Both the position numbers and the translations under genes were made by a program. A stretch of DNA of 13,978 nt, taken from positions 1-13,978 of the forward strand of contig DCJV01000078.1 of assembly GCA_002320555.1 (NCBI GenBank). Direction: 5' to 3'. Positions 1 through 6,054 of the stretch are shown piece after piece; positions within the stretch are counted from its first letter, which is position 1; the number at the start of each line of letters is the position of its first letter. The notes below the pieces were generated by a model. It made no database searches. It was not told the origin of the DNA and worked only from the letters and a program-made list of their open reading frames with translations. This stretch comes from Ruminococcaceae bacterium UBA1691 (GTDB lineage: Bacteria; Bacillota; Clostridia; Oscillospirales; Acutalibacteraceae).

Positions 1-246
1 CTTTCCTCTCGTGAAGTGGAAAAATATATGATCCTCTTTAGCTCAGTCGGTAGAGAACACGACCGTAAGTAACCCGACGATTGAGCAGAGGAAACCGTCG
101 ATGTTCGTGGATTTTGAAAAATTTTCGTCGCGAATTCATCACTTGCAGCGATGAATTCGCGGATGCAAATAAAATTCGCATCCGCGACATCACTGTAAAA
201 ACACAAAATCGGTTTTCACATCAACGAAAGGGCAAGGATTGATTTC
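1..246 (+). repeat. tRNA-Asn-headed ~246 bp repeat, copy A
   Basis: First of two near-identical tandem units; the same leader (ctttcctctcgtgaagtgg) begins again at 247 and, slightly altered, at 492. The unit holds a short leader, then from 32 to 55 the exact first 24 nt of the tRNA-Asn found at 523, then a body unrelated to the tRNA. The body has two overlapping hairpins: stem 130-140/150-160 (11 bp) and stem 158-166/178-186 (9 bp). They share bases 158-160, so they compete at their base. The tail carries an imperfect inverted repeat around the tract gtaaaaacacaaaatcgg. No reading frame is evident. Copy number, exact boundaries and function cannot be settled from the window. Confidence 0.85.
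32..92 (+). ncRNA. tRNA-Asn-like hairpin (pseudo-tRNA head of repeat A)
   Basis: Positions 32-55 equal the 5' 24 nt of tRNA-Asn (acceptor 5' strand and D-arm region). The sequence then diverges completely: there is no anticodon arm, no T-arm and no CCA. The 3' part folds back on the tRNA-derived part: TCCTCT (32-37) pairs with AGAGGA (87-92), and GCTCAGTCG (41-49) pairs with CGATTGAGC (78-86, one G-T wobble), leaving a 3-nt bulge. The acceptor-like stem is therefore retained with full Watson-Crick pairing although the tRNA 3' half is gone. Whether it is transcribed or processed cannot be seen. Confidence 0.5.
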
Positions 247-491
247 CTTTCCTCTCGTGAAGTGGAAAATATATGATCCTCTTTAGCTCAGTCGGTAGAG
301 AACACGACCGTAAGTAACCCGACGATTGAGCAGAGGAAACCGTTGATGTTCGTGGATTTTGAAAAATTTTCGCCACGAATTCATTACTTGCAGTGATGAA
401 TTCGCGGATGCAAATAGAATTCACATCCGCGACATCACTGTAAAAACACAAAATCGGTTTTCACACCAACGAAAGGGCAAAGATGGATTTT
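247..491 (+). repeat. tRNA-Asn-headed ~246 bp repeat, copy B
   Basis: Second tandem unit, offset 245-246 bp from copy A. It shows scattered substitutions and one A deleted in the leader A-run. The tRNA-like head starts at 277. Relative to copy A, two C-to-T changes in the first body hairpin turn a C-G pair into T-G and an A/C mismatch into A-T, so base pairing is kept or improved. The second hairpin loses one pair, through a G-to-A change in its 3' arm. The tail of this copy lies directly upstream of the leader of the intact tRNA-Asn. Confidence 0.85.
277..337 (+). ncRNA. tRNA-Asn-like hairpin (pseudo-tRNA head of repeat B)
   Basis: Same 61-nt structure as in copy A: 24 nt identical to tRNA-Asn, then a non-tRNA strand that pairs back with it (277-282 with 332-337, and 286-294 with 323-331). 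The sequence is identical to copy A over the whole hairpin, while the surrounding body has several differences. That fits a recent duplication or constraint on the hairpin. Confidence 0.5.
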
Positions 492-522
492 CTTCCTTCT
501 CGTGAAGTGGAAAAATATATGA
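492..522 (+). repeat. Repeat leader (third copy) running into the intact tRNA
   Basis: A slightly altered copy of the leader found at 1 and 247 (cttctcgtgaagtggaaaaa and the following tatatga). It is directly followed by a complete tRNA-Asn instead of the chimeric head. This shows that the repeat family and the genuine tRNA share the same upstream sequence, so the repeats probably arose by tandem duplication of a tRNA locus followed by replacement of the tRNA 3' half. Confidence 0.7.
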
Positions 523-598
523 TCCTCTTTAGCTCAGTCGGTAGAGCATGCGGCTGTTAACCGCAGGGTCGTTGGTTCGAGTCCAACAAGGGGAGCCA
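523..598 (+). tRNA. tRNA-Asn (anticodon GTT)
   Basis: A 76-nt cloverleaf with encoded CCA. The acceptor stem TCCTCTT pairs with AAGGGGA (one T-G wobble), and the discriminator base is G. The D-stem is GCTC/GAGC. The anticodon stem TGCGG/CCGCA carries loop CTGTTAA with anticodon GTT, so the tRNA reads Asn codons. The T-arm is GTTGG-TTCGAGT-CCAAC. A terminator follows four bases after CCA. Its 5' 24 nt recur in the two repeat heads upstream. Confidence 0.97.
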
Positions 599-602
599 AA
601 AT

Positions 603-638
603 TGCCCAATCAGTTCGCTGGTTGGGCAGTTTCTATTT
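603..638 (+). terminator. Intrinsic terminator of tRNA-Asn
   Basis: An 11-bp stem (TGCCCAATCAG with CTGGTTGGGCA, one T-G wobble) closed by a TTCG tetraloop and followed by a T-rich tract (gtttctattt). It lies four bases past the tRNA CCA end. Confidence 0.88.
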
Positions 639-698
639 AACAACAACAGGATATGGAAGATACAGAAATTGAGGTACCGAAACAAGTCAGTAATTTGC

Positions 699-727
699 AA
701 GCCCGGCAGGAATGCCGGGCTTTTTCT
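699..727 (+). terminator. Second intrinsic terminator
   Basis: A 9-bp GC-rich stem AAGCCCGGC/GCCGGGCTT with a 6-nt loop, followed by TTTTTCT. No gene lies between it and the tRNA terminator, so it may be a back-up terminator or may have lost its gene. Confidence 0.85.
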
Positions 728-1608
728 GTAGCAGCATGCCGGATATATACCGCCGCCTGCGTGCACCGGTCGGCGTTCAGATAGATAAAACAAGGCCCAT
801 CCCAGGACTGGGCAAAAAATCAAATCGCACAGGCCCAAACGGGATTTCACACGCAATCGCAAGCTACCCTTTGAAACGCTGTGCAGGACGATACTCTCCA
901 TGAATGGACAAAGTCTAAAGGTGGGACGGGTACACACTGCTAGCCTGCTGGCAGCGGACGGTTCCCATGTGCAGATTTCAAGCAACATTCATGACGAGGC
1001 AACCTACTTTAGCAGCACTAAGAACGGACAACCAGCCGTTGAAAGCGACATAACTCATTTACAGGAAGCGTCTCCCTGTTGCGTCGCAGAGAGACTTACG
1101 CTGCTTCCATTCAATTTGATTTCTCAAGCACAAATACAGAGCCGATAGTTGATCACTGACAAAATACATTAGAGAGTGGGCGCGATATAGAAGAATGACT
1201 GACACCACTTGGCAGGCAAGCAGGACGAAGGAATGTAGGGCAACGATTCTGATAGACATAGGAGGTTTACTGTGAAAGATGTGGTTTAGCGCATGGCCTG
1301 TCATCCAGAAGGCACTGGACGCTGGCTTTGCTGTACCCTTTTTCGCCGGAACCTGCACTTGATGCTGTTTCTGCCTGCATCCTGCTCTGTATGAATTTGC
1401 GAAATCCTGCGAAAACGGGAGCATCAACGAGAAAAACTAAGATTATTTAGGGAGAGGCATTGTTGTGGTAAAAAGGAAAAGATTTGGACCATGGTAGCAA
1501 GATTGCAGTATCAATATTTGTAGACTTGGCCGAGTGTTCTGCTGCGTGAACGCTACTAATGATTCAGTTCACGGAAGATGGAGCCTTCTGTATGTCTAAA
1601 AGTAAGTT
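728..1608. other. Gene-poor stretch, no recognisable gene
   Basis: About 0.88 kb between the terminators and the promoter of the signalling operon. Small open frames exist on both strands (for example 900-1148 plus and 1059-1427 minus), but none has a convincing ribosome binding site with family-like sequence, and I recognise no protein. The stretch may be decayed DNA. Two local signals inside it, a 17-nt tRNA-Ser/Leu-like string at 1520 and an inverted repeat at 1545-1573, are described separately. Confidence 0.6.
1545..1573. repeat. Inverted repeat upstream of the regulator promoter
   Basis: Perfect 7-bp arms CGTGAAC and GTTCACG separated by 15 bp, ending about 35 bp upstream of the predicted -35 box of the regulator operon. 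No T-run follows, so it is not an intrinsic terminator. An operator is possible. This is a weak call based on symmetry and position only. Confidence 0.35.
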
Positions 1609-1637
1609 TTTACTAAAATAAAATTTTGTGCTATGAT
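1609..1637 (+). promoter_or_regulatory. Sigma-A-type promoter of the signalling operon
   Basis: The -35 TTTACT (1609-1614) and -10 TATGAT (1632-1637) are separated by 17 bp in a strongly AT-rich stretch. It is the best match to a housekeeping promoter upstream of the regulator gene. The implied leader is about 150 nt. Confidence 0.55.
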
Positions 1638-1657
1638 AAAAATAACAGAGGAGCACG

Positions 1658-1673
1658 CTATGGTACACCATAG
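1658..1673. promoter_or_regulatory. 16-bp palindrome in the leader
   Basis: CTATGGT-AC-ACCATAG is a perfect inverted repeat with 2-bp spacing, 20 bp downstream of the predicted -10 box, and it contains the ATG of the possible leader ORF. It could be an operator just past the transcription start, or an RNA hairpin masking the small ORF's start. A second hairpin (1700-1721, core GGCCG-TCCT-CGGCC) follows in the same leader. Confidence 0.4.
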
Positions 1674-1683
1674 AAATTGCTAA
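1660..1683 (+). CDS. Possible 7-residue leader peptide MVHHRNC
   Basis: ATG to TAA spans seven sense codons. A well-placed AGGAG lies six bases upstream of the ATG, as good as the ribosome binding sites of the real genes here. It sits in the 5' leader of the regulator mRNA, between the predicted promoter and a small GC-rich hairpin (1700-1721). It is too short for homology. Two tandem His codons suggest no clear attenuation scheme. It may be fortuitous, or it may be an upstream ORF that modulates expression. Confidence 0.3.
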   Translation: MVHHRNC

Positions 1684-1794
1684 AGGCTATTTCTTGACAT
1701 GTAGGCCGTCCTCGGCCCACACTCGTCAAAGCAAGTCTCTTATTAGGTTGAAAAAATTATAGACGAAGACAGTTAAAAAGGAAGTGATACAGCG

Positions 1795-3381
1795 ATGAAA
1801 GTTATCATAGCGGATGATGAGGTGCACATTTGCTCATTGATCAAATATTTGGTCGCCTGGGATGAGCTGGGCCTCACTTTTAGCGGGATGTTTTACTGCG
1901 GTGAGGAAGTATGGGAATATTTGCAGCATGATACCGCTGATATCCTAATCTGTGATATTGAGATGCCAGGCATGAACGGTATCGAACTGATGCAGAAGAT
2001 CTCACAAAATCGTCCGGAGATGAAAATCATTGTCATCAGCGGATTTCGCGATTTTGATTACGCCCGCTCTGCGATTAAGTATGGGGCGGCCAATTATTTA
2101 CTCAAGCCCATCGATGAAAAAGAACTGAATGATGTGCTGCGCGCGATCGTTTCCAGCACACGTGAGGAGATGCGCCGGGACAGCATCATTATGCGTGCAT
2201 CAGGCCGCCAGCAGTTGTTGGAAGTGATCAGTGCTGTCGGCCAGCAGGAGGATATGATGGCGGTCAATAGGGATTACGACTACCATTTTGTCGAGGGCGG
2301 TTTTCGTGTGTTGCGCGTAGCTTTTCCCGGCGAGGCGAAAGATCCTGAGTCTCAGCGCCTGATCATGCGGATGTTTGAGGAGATTTTGTGCCCCAAGTTG
2401 GCCGATTTCTGCAGAGAATTTGAATTTTACCGTGAGTCGGCCGTCCATCTCTGCGTGCTTTTCAACTACGAAGATGGGAACGAAAGCACGCTTCAGGCGA
2501 CGCTGGATGGTATTTTGCACCATACGATCGTGGAGTTGGGAAGCAAAACGCAGAGCGAAATATACATCGGCGTGGGAACAGCAGTACATGATTTCCCAGA
2601 TATAGGAAAGAGCTATTGGTCGGCGCGGCATGTCCTCTGTGAGAGATTATTTCAAAAAGAACGGCGGATCCTCTACGCCGAAAACAGCCCCCAGCCCCAG
2701 GTACATGCGGAGCTGCTCACAATGGAGGAGCGCCGGGAATTGGGCAGATGCATCGAAACGATCGATCCGGACGGGGCCTGCCGGCAAATTGGTCAAATCC
2801 TGCGCCGGAGTGAACGTGTCTTCCGCGCAAATCCTTATCTTGTTTTTGACTGCGGAGAGACGATCCTGCAGCTTTTGGTCCATATCATGGAGCACGTGGG
2901 CACGGCGGAAAATGATAATGGGCGGTTTGTGGCTCATTCCACGCTGGCGCTTGAAGGCAGCGCCGATATGGCGGATTTTGAACAATGCCTAAGCGAGATC
3001 GTATACGGGGAGATCAACCACAAATTAACGGAAAAGCTGGCCAATGTGTCTGCGTATGCGCAGCAGGCAAAAGAATATATCGACAGGCACTATATGGAAA
3101 ATGTTACGCTGGAAACCATCGCCAAGCGGTTGAATATCAACCCGACTTATTTGAGTGTAGTATTTAAAAATGAAATGAAGATGAATTACAATAAATACCT
3201 CACAATGGTCCGCATGGAAAAGGCCAAGGAACTGCTTCGCCAATGCGATAAAAACCTGACGCAGGTGGCCCATGCCGTTGGATACGACAGGACTGCTTAT
3301 TTCAGCAATGTGTTCAAAATGCACATGGGCATCAAGCCCACTGAGTACCAGCGCTTGCATCAGCGGGGAATAGGAGATTGA
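1795..3381 (+). CDS. YesN-type response regulator (REC + AraC HTH)
   Basis: A cytoplasmic transcription regulator of 528 aa. The N-terminal receiver domain (about 1-120) has the acidic pair D7-D8, phospho-acceptor D54 in ICDIEMPGMNG, switch S82 and K104 in LLKP. The middle region (about 130-420) is a linker of the kind common in YesN proteins, with no domain I can name. The C-terminal ~100 residues form an AraC-type double helix-turn-helix (TLETIAKRLNINPTYLSVVF and QVAHAVGYDRTAYFSNVFK). The start is set by AAGGAAGTG eight bases upstream. The kinase gene starts one base after its stop. Family members typically activate an adjacent sugar ABC transporter operon, which matches the downstream operon here and the paired 14-bp repeats at its promoter. 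Confidence 0.93.
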   Translation: MKVIIADDEVHICSLIKYLVAWDELGLTFSGMFYCGEEVWEYLQHDTADILICDIEMPGMNGIELMQKISQNRPEMKIIVISGFRDFDYARSAIKYGAANYLLKPIDEKELNDVLRAIVSSTREEMRRDSIIMRASGRQQLLEVISAVGQQEDMMAVNRDYDYHFVEGGFRVLRVAFPGEAKDPESQRLIMRMFEEILCPKLADFCREFEFYRESAVHLCVLFNYEDGNESTLQATLDGILHHTIVELGSKTQSEIYIGVGTAVHDFPDIGKSYWSARHVLCERLFQKERRILYAENSPQPQVHAELLTMEERRELGRCIETIDPDGACRQIGQILRRSERVFRANPYLVFDCGETILQLLVHIMEHVGTAENDNGRFVAHSTLALEGSADMADFEQCLSEIVYGEINHKLTEKLANVSAYAQQAKEYIDRHYMENVTLETIAKRLNINPTYLSVVFKNEMKMNYNKYLTMVRMEKAKELLRQCDKNLTQVAHAVGYDRTAYFSNVFKMHMGIKPTEYQRLHQRGIGD

Positions 3382-3382
3382 G

Positions 3383-4321
3383 ATGAAACGGGAAAAGGCT
3401 CCATTGGGCAAATACGTTGAAATTTTTTGGCCGGCGATTGCAGCATATGCAGCTTGTACGGCGCTGGTGTTTCTGGCGCTCTATTATTTGCTGTGCCGCT
3501 ACAGCGGACTGGAAGGCGGAAGAGTCCTGTTTGGCGGATGGATTATCCTCGTGGCAATTATGGGGGTGTTTAGCCATCGTATGCTCTCCAGGCGCAACGT
3601 GCAGGAGAAACTGACACAATCGGAGCTGGAGCGTACAAATCAGCATATGCGTGAGATCCAGCTTCAAAAGCGTAAGGAGCAGCTCAATGCTTTGCAGAAT
3701 CAGATCAATCCTCATTTCCTGTACAACACGCTGGACACCATTCGGGGATTGGCAATTGAAAAAGAAGCGCTGGACATTGCCAATATCGTGGCCACGCTTT
3801 CCTCTATGTTTAAATACAGCATGGATTATGCGGACTCATTGGTGCCGGTTGGCGATGAGATTGAACATTTGAGAAGTTTTTTAAAAATACAGGCGATCCG
3901 TTTTCCGAAAAAATTCACCTTCGAGCAGATCACAGAGTGCGGCTATCGGGAGTTGCATGAAGTGCAGATACCGAAATTGGTACTGCAGCCGATCGTGGAA
4001 AATGTTTTTACGCACGCCTTCAAAAAAATGCTTTCCAGCGGCCGCATCACGCTACATCTCATGGTCACGGACACAGATTTTAAAATCATGGTAAGCGACA
4101 ACGGCACAGGGATAAGCGACGAACAGGTCTTGGCGCTGAACCGCATGTTCGCTGTCCCGCAGGACGAGAAAAGCGCAATGAGCGGCGAGCATTCCAGCAT
4201 CGCCCTATACAACATCGACTCCCGCATCAAAATGTATTGTGGCGAACAGTATGGTCTGCACATCACAAGTACCGTCGATTATGGTACTACAGTGACGGTA
4301 TCGTTGCCATATCCCTGTTAG
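3383..4321 (+). CDS. Short YesM/LytS-type sensor histidine kinase
   Basis: A membrane kinase of 312 aa. Two N-terminal hydrophobic segments (about 16-38 and 48-63) have only a very short loop between them. A charged coiled-coil-like linker follows (about 70-105), then a His_kinase domain with phospho-acceptor H111 in QINPHFLYNTLD. The ATPase domain has N-box N207 (LQPIVENVF) and G1 box D239-NGTG. In the second glycine-rich box the usual GxGL-like pattern reads SIAL (272-275), so both glycines are replaced; ATP binding may be altered, but the remaining motifs look intact. YesM kinases are usually about 570-600 aa with a large extracellular Cache domain and HAMP; both are missing, with no sign of frameshift. 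Signal input must come from another protein, the membrane or the cytoplasm. Its start lies one base after the regulator stop. Confidence 0.9.
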   Translation: MKREKAPLGKYVEIFWPAIAAYAACTALVFLALYYLLCRYSGLEGGRVLFGGWIILVAIMGVFSHRMLSRRNVQEKLTQSELERTNQHMREIQLQKRKEQLNALQNQINPHFLYNTLDTIRGLAIEKEALDIANIVATLSSMFKYSMDYADSLVPVGDEIEHLRSFLKIQAIRFPKKFTFEQITECGYRELHEVQIPKLVLQPIVENVFTHAFKKMLSSGRITLHLMVTDTDFKIMVSDNGTGISDEQVLALNRMFAVPQDEKSAMSGEHSSIALYNIDSRIKMYCGEQYGLHITSTVDYGTTVTVSLPYPC

Positions 4322-4330
4322 GAGGATGCG

Positions 4331-5746
4331 ATGAAGCAGGAAGCGTTAAATCTTCGGGGCGTGTGTATCGAGAATCACCGTTTTGGGGCGATTCGAGACG
4401 CTACTTTTTCCATTTATCGTGACGAAGCTGTTCTCCTGACGGGGCTGTTCAATTCGGGCCTGGTCACCTTGGTGCACCTGCTGGCGGGTGAACTGGGTGC
4501 ATTCGGCGGGGAAATGCGCATCAATAAAAAAAGTTGCAGTGTTTTGAGACATGATGCTGCGCATGAGCAGGGAATCGCGGTAATCGGGCTGCGGCATTTG
4601 CTGTCTGACAATATGAACTATTTCGATAATATTCGTATGCTGTCCGGGAATGGGCGCCGACTCGGCTTTATGCCGCCGCCGAAGTACAGCGAAGATGTGC
4701 TGGCCTTGTTTGAACTGATGCAGCTGGACTGGAATGTGGCGGCACACACGCCGTTTGAACGGATAAAATGGGATATTTTTGCGGCATATTTTACCGGTGC
4801 GGAAATTATGGTGTTTTCGGATATGGAGGCCTATTGCAACAATGAAGAATTCGATGAGTTGGAGCAGGTTCTTTGTTTCCTGAAAACGCATGGAATCTCG
4901 CTGCTCTTGGTCGCGATCAATGACAATCTTTGGCGTTATACCGAGATAGCAGACCGCTGCCTGGTGATGCGCAAGGGGATCTTAACGACAGTATTGGAAA
5001 AAGGAGAGGATGGACTGTTTGATGATGATGCGATTCGTCATGTAGTCGTAGGCCGCCGGTTCCCGCCCCGCTTTCTAAAAAGCAGCGTCCCGCAGCTGCG
5101 GGAGAGAGGGGCACCTTTGGCTCTTATCCTGCGCCTGTGCGGGACTGGGGAGGAGATTGCCTTCCGCCCGGGTGAGGCCATCGGGCTTTATGACAGTGAC
5201 TCACGGCTCCCCGCCACCCCGGAGGCATTCATCGGCATGGCCCACGGAGCAATCCAGTTCTTGTCGGACGGTAAGCCGTTTTCGGTGAAGACGCTGCAAG
5301 ATCTGGCGGCAAGAGGAATCGCTGTGATTTTGAACGCTTCTGTTGATAAAATGATCTTTAAAAACCTGCCCCCGGCTGAGAATGTGGCCTTTTTTGCCCA
5401 GAAGCGCGTTGCCAACCAGTTGTACAGTGCGCAGATCTCGCGCTATATCTTCGAAAACGTGGTACAGCGTTACAGTATCCTGAAGCACTGCGCCGCTTTG
5501 AAAGATCGTCCAGACTGTCATGGCCTCTCCTATCAGGAACTTTTTGAGTTGATGGTGGGCAAATGGCTGGCGGCCAACCCGTCTGTGGTTGTTCTATTCA
5601 CTTCTTTGAGCAATGAGGATATCAAGCAGACAGAACGTTTCCGCGACTTGCAGCAGGAGTTGTTGGAAATGGGAAAGGCGGTGCTGTTGGTTTCCTCGGA
5701 TTATGACCGGCTGGAATGTGACTGCGAAGAAATATATGAAATATGA
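4331..5746 (+). CDS. RbsA-like ABC pseudo-ATPase (regulatory?)
   Basis: 471 aa, collinear over its whole length with the two-domain sugar ATPase encoded at 7095, but with catalytic motifs lost. The first Walker A reads GLFNSGLVT (38-46) where the active protein has GENGAGKST at the same residue numbers; the Walker lysine is L44. The Walker B region reads IMVFSDME (159-166) with no Asp-Glu dyad. The H-loop histidine region reads VAINDN. In the second half, LSGGNQQKVIVGKWL of the active protein aligns with LSYQELFELMVGKWL, and FDEPTRGID with LFTSLSNED. The frame is intact, and AGGAGG overlaps the kinase stop codon nine bases upstream of the start. It is the last gene of the two-component operon, ahead of a terminator. 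The fold is probably kept while ATP hydrolysis is lost, suggesting a signalling or scaffold role with the kinase or permease. That role is inference. Confidence 0.82.
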   Translation: MKQEALNLRGVCIENHRFGAIRDATFSIYRDEAVLLTGLFNSGLVTLVHLLAGELGAFGGEMRINKKSCSVLRHDAAHEQGIAVIGLRHLLSDNMNYFDNIRMLSGNGRRLGFMPPPKYSEDVLALFELMQLDWNVAAHTPFERIKWDIFAAYFTGAEIMVFSDMEAYCNNEEFDELEQVLCFLKTHGISLLLVAINDNLWRYTEIADRCLVMRKGILTTVLEKGEDGLFDDDAIRHVVVGRRFPPRFLKSSVPQLRERGAPLALILRLCGTGEEIAFRPGEAIGLYDSDSRLPATPEAFIGMAHGAIQFLSDGKPFSVKTLQDLAARGIAVILNASVDKMIFKNLPPAENVAFFAQKRVANQLYSAQISRYIFENVVQRYSILKHCAALKDRPDCHGLSYQELFELMVGKWLAANPSVVVLFTSLSNEDIKQTERFRDLQQELLEMGKAVLLVSSDYDRLECDCEEIYEI

Positions 5747-5801
5747 GGATAGCTCTCGAAGGAAAATGGCCCGGCAGACGGTAGCGAGTGCCGGACGGGA
5801 T

Positions 5802-5840
5802 ACGCTCTGCATCAGACGAAAGATGCAGGGCGTTTTTTAT
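5802..5840 (+). terminator. Intrinsic terminator of the signalling operon
   Basis: A 12-bp stem ACGCTCTGCATC/GATGCAGGGCGT (one T-G wobble), 8-nt loop and six Ts. It lies 55 bp after the pseudo-ATPase stop and separates the signalling genes from the transporter operon. A weaker second hairpin (ATGGC 5868-5872 with GCCAT 5890-5894, then a T-run) follows and may act as back-up. Confidence 0.93.
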
Positions 5841-5926
5841 TGCTCCGCGATAAAAAACCTTATCTCCATGGCAGAAAAAAGAGTCTACGGCCATTTTTTA
5901 TTTATTCCCATTGCGTGAAAGAACTC

Positions 5927-5959
5927 AAAAAATGTAAACTATTCTAAAAAATGTGCACT
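5927..5959 (+). promoter_or_regulatory. Tandem 14-bp direct repeats: likely regulator binding sites
   Basis: AAAAAATGTAAACT (5927-5940) and AAAAAATGTGCACT (5946-5959) match at 12 of 14 positions, with a 19-bp start-to-start offset (about two helical turns). The second repeat ends on the first base of the -35 box. AraC-family activators commonly bind two direct half-sites just upstream of or overlapping -35, so this is the obvious candidate target of the YesN-type regulator at 1795. The arrangement is seen directly; the binding is inferred. Confidence 0.6.
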
Positions 5960-5987
5960 TGAAAATGTTTTATCTATTTAATATGCT
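5959..5987 (+). promoter_or_regulatory. Promoter of the transporter/catabolic operon
   Basis: The -35 TTGAAA (5959-5964) and -10 TATGCT (5982-5987) are separated by exactly 17 bp in AT-rich DNA. It lies after the signalling-operon terminator and 68 bp ahead of the binding-protein start. An AAAGGAGAG motif just after -10 (5991-5999) has no start codon at a fitting distance; the working ribosome binding site is AGAGG at 6043-6047. Confidence 0.8.
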
Positions 5988-6054
5988 AATAAAGGAGAGA
6001 CGGATCCGCAAACCGTAGAAAAAAGTCGAAAATAAGTAGAAAAGAGGAAAAAAG

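Noticed and set aside
1..491. Tandem repeats as a CRISPR array
   Set aside because: The repeated unit is ~246 bp with no short repeat/spacer alternation, and no cas genes are present.
523..598. tRNA-Asn as an integrase attachment site with an attR at the right end
   Set aside because: No integrase gene is visible, and the right-end repeat matches the sequence upstream of the tRNA, not the tRNA 3' end that integrases usually duplicate.
557..988. 143-residue minus-strand ORF ending in LLDSNQRPCG
   Set aside because: It runs antisense through the tRNA-Asn and both terminators. The LLDSNQRP tail is the well-known artefact of translating the reverse strand of a tRNA.
1318..1371. Short forward frame reading ALDAGFAVPFF, vaguely like an IS4-type transposase segment
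   Set aside because: Too short, no catalytic motif, and the neighbouring frames do not extend the similarity.
1059..1427. 122-residue minus-strand ORF in the gene-poor stretch
   Set aside because: No ribosome binding site of note, no recognisable domain, and irregular composition; likely chance.
1694..1699. Perfect TTGACA as a -35 box
   Set aside because: No -10-like hexamer at 16-18 bp downstream; that region is GC-rich and forms a hairpin.
4331..5746. Treating the degenerate ATPase as a decaying pseudogene
   Set aside because: The frame is intact over the full family length, the ribosome binding site is strong and it sits in a tight operon; loss is confined to nucleotide-binding motifs.
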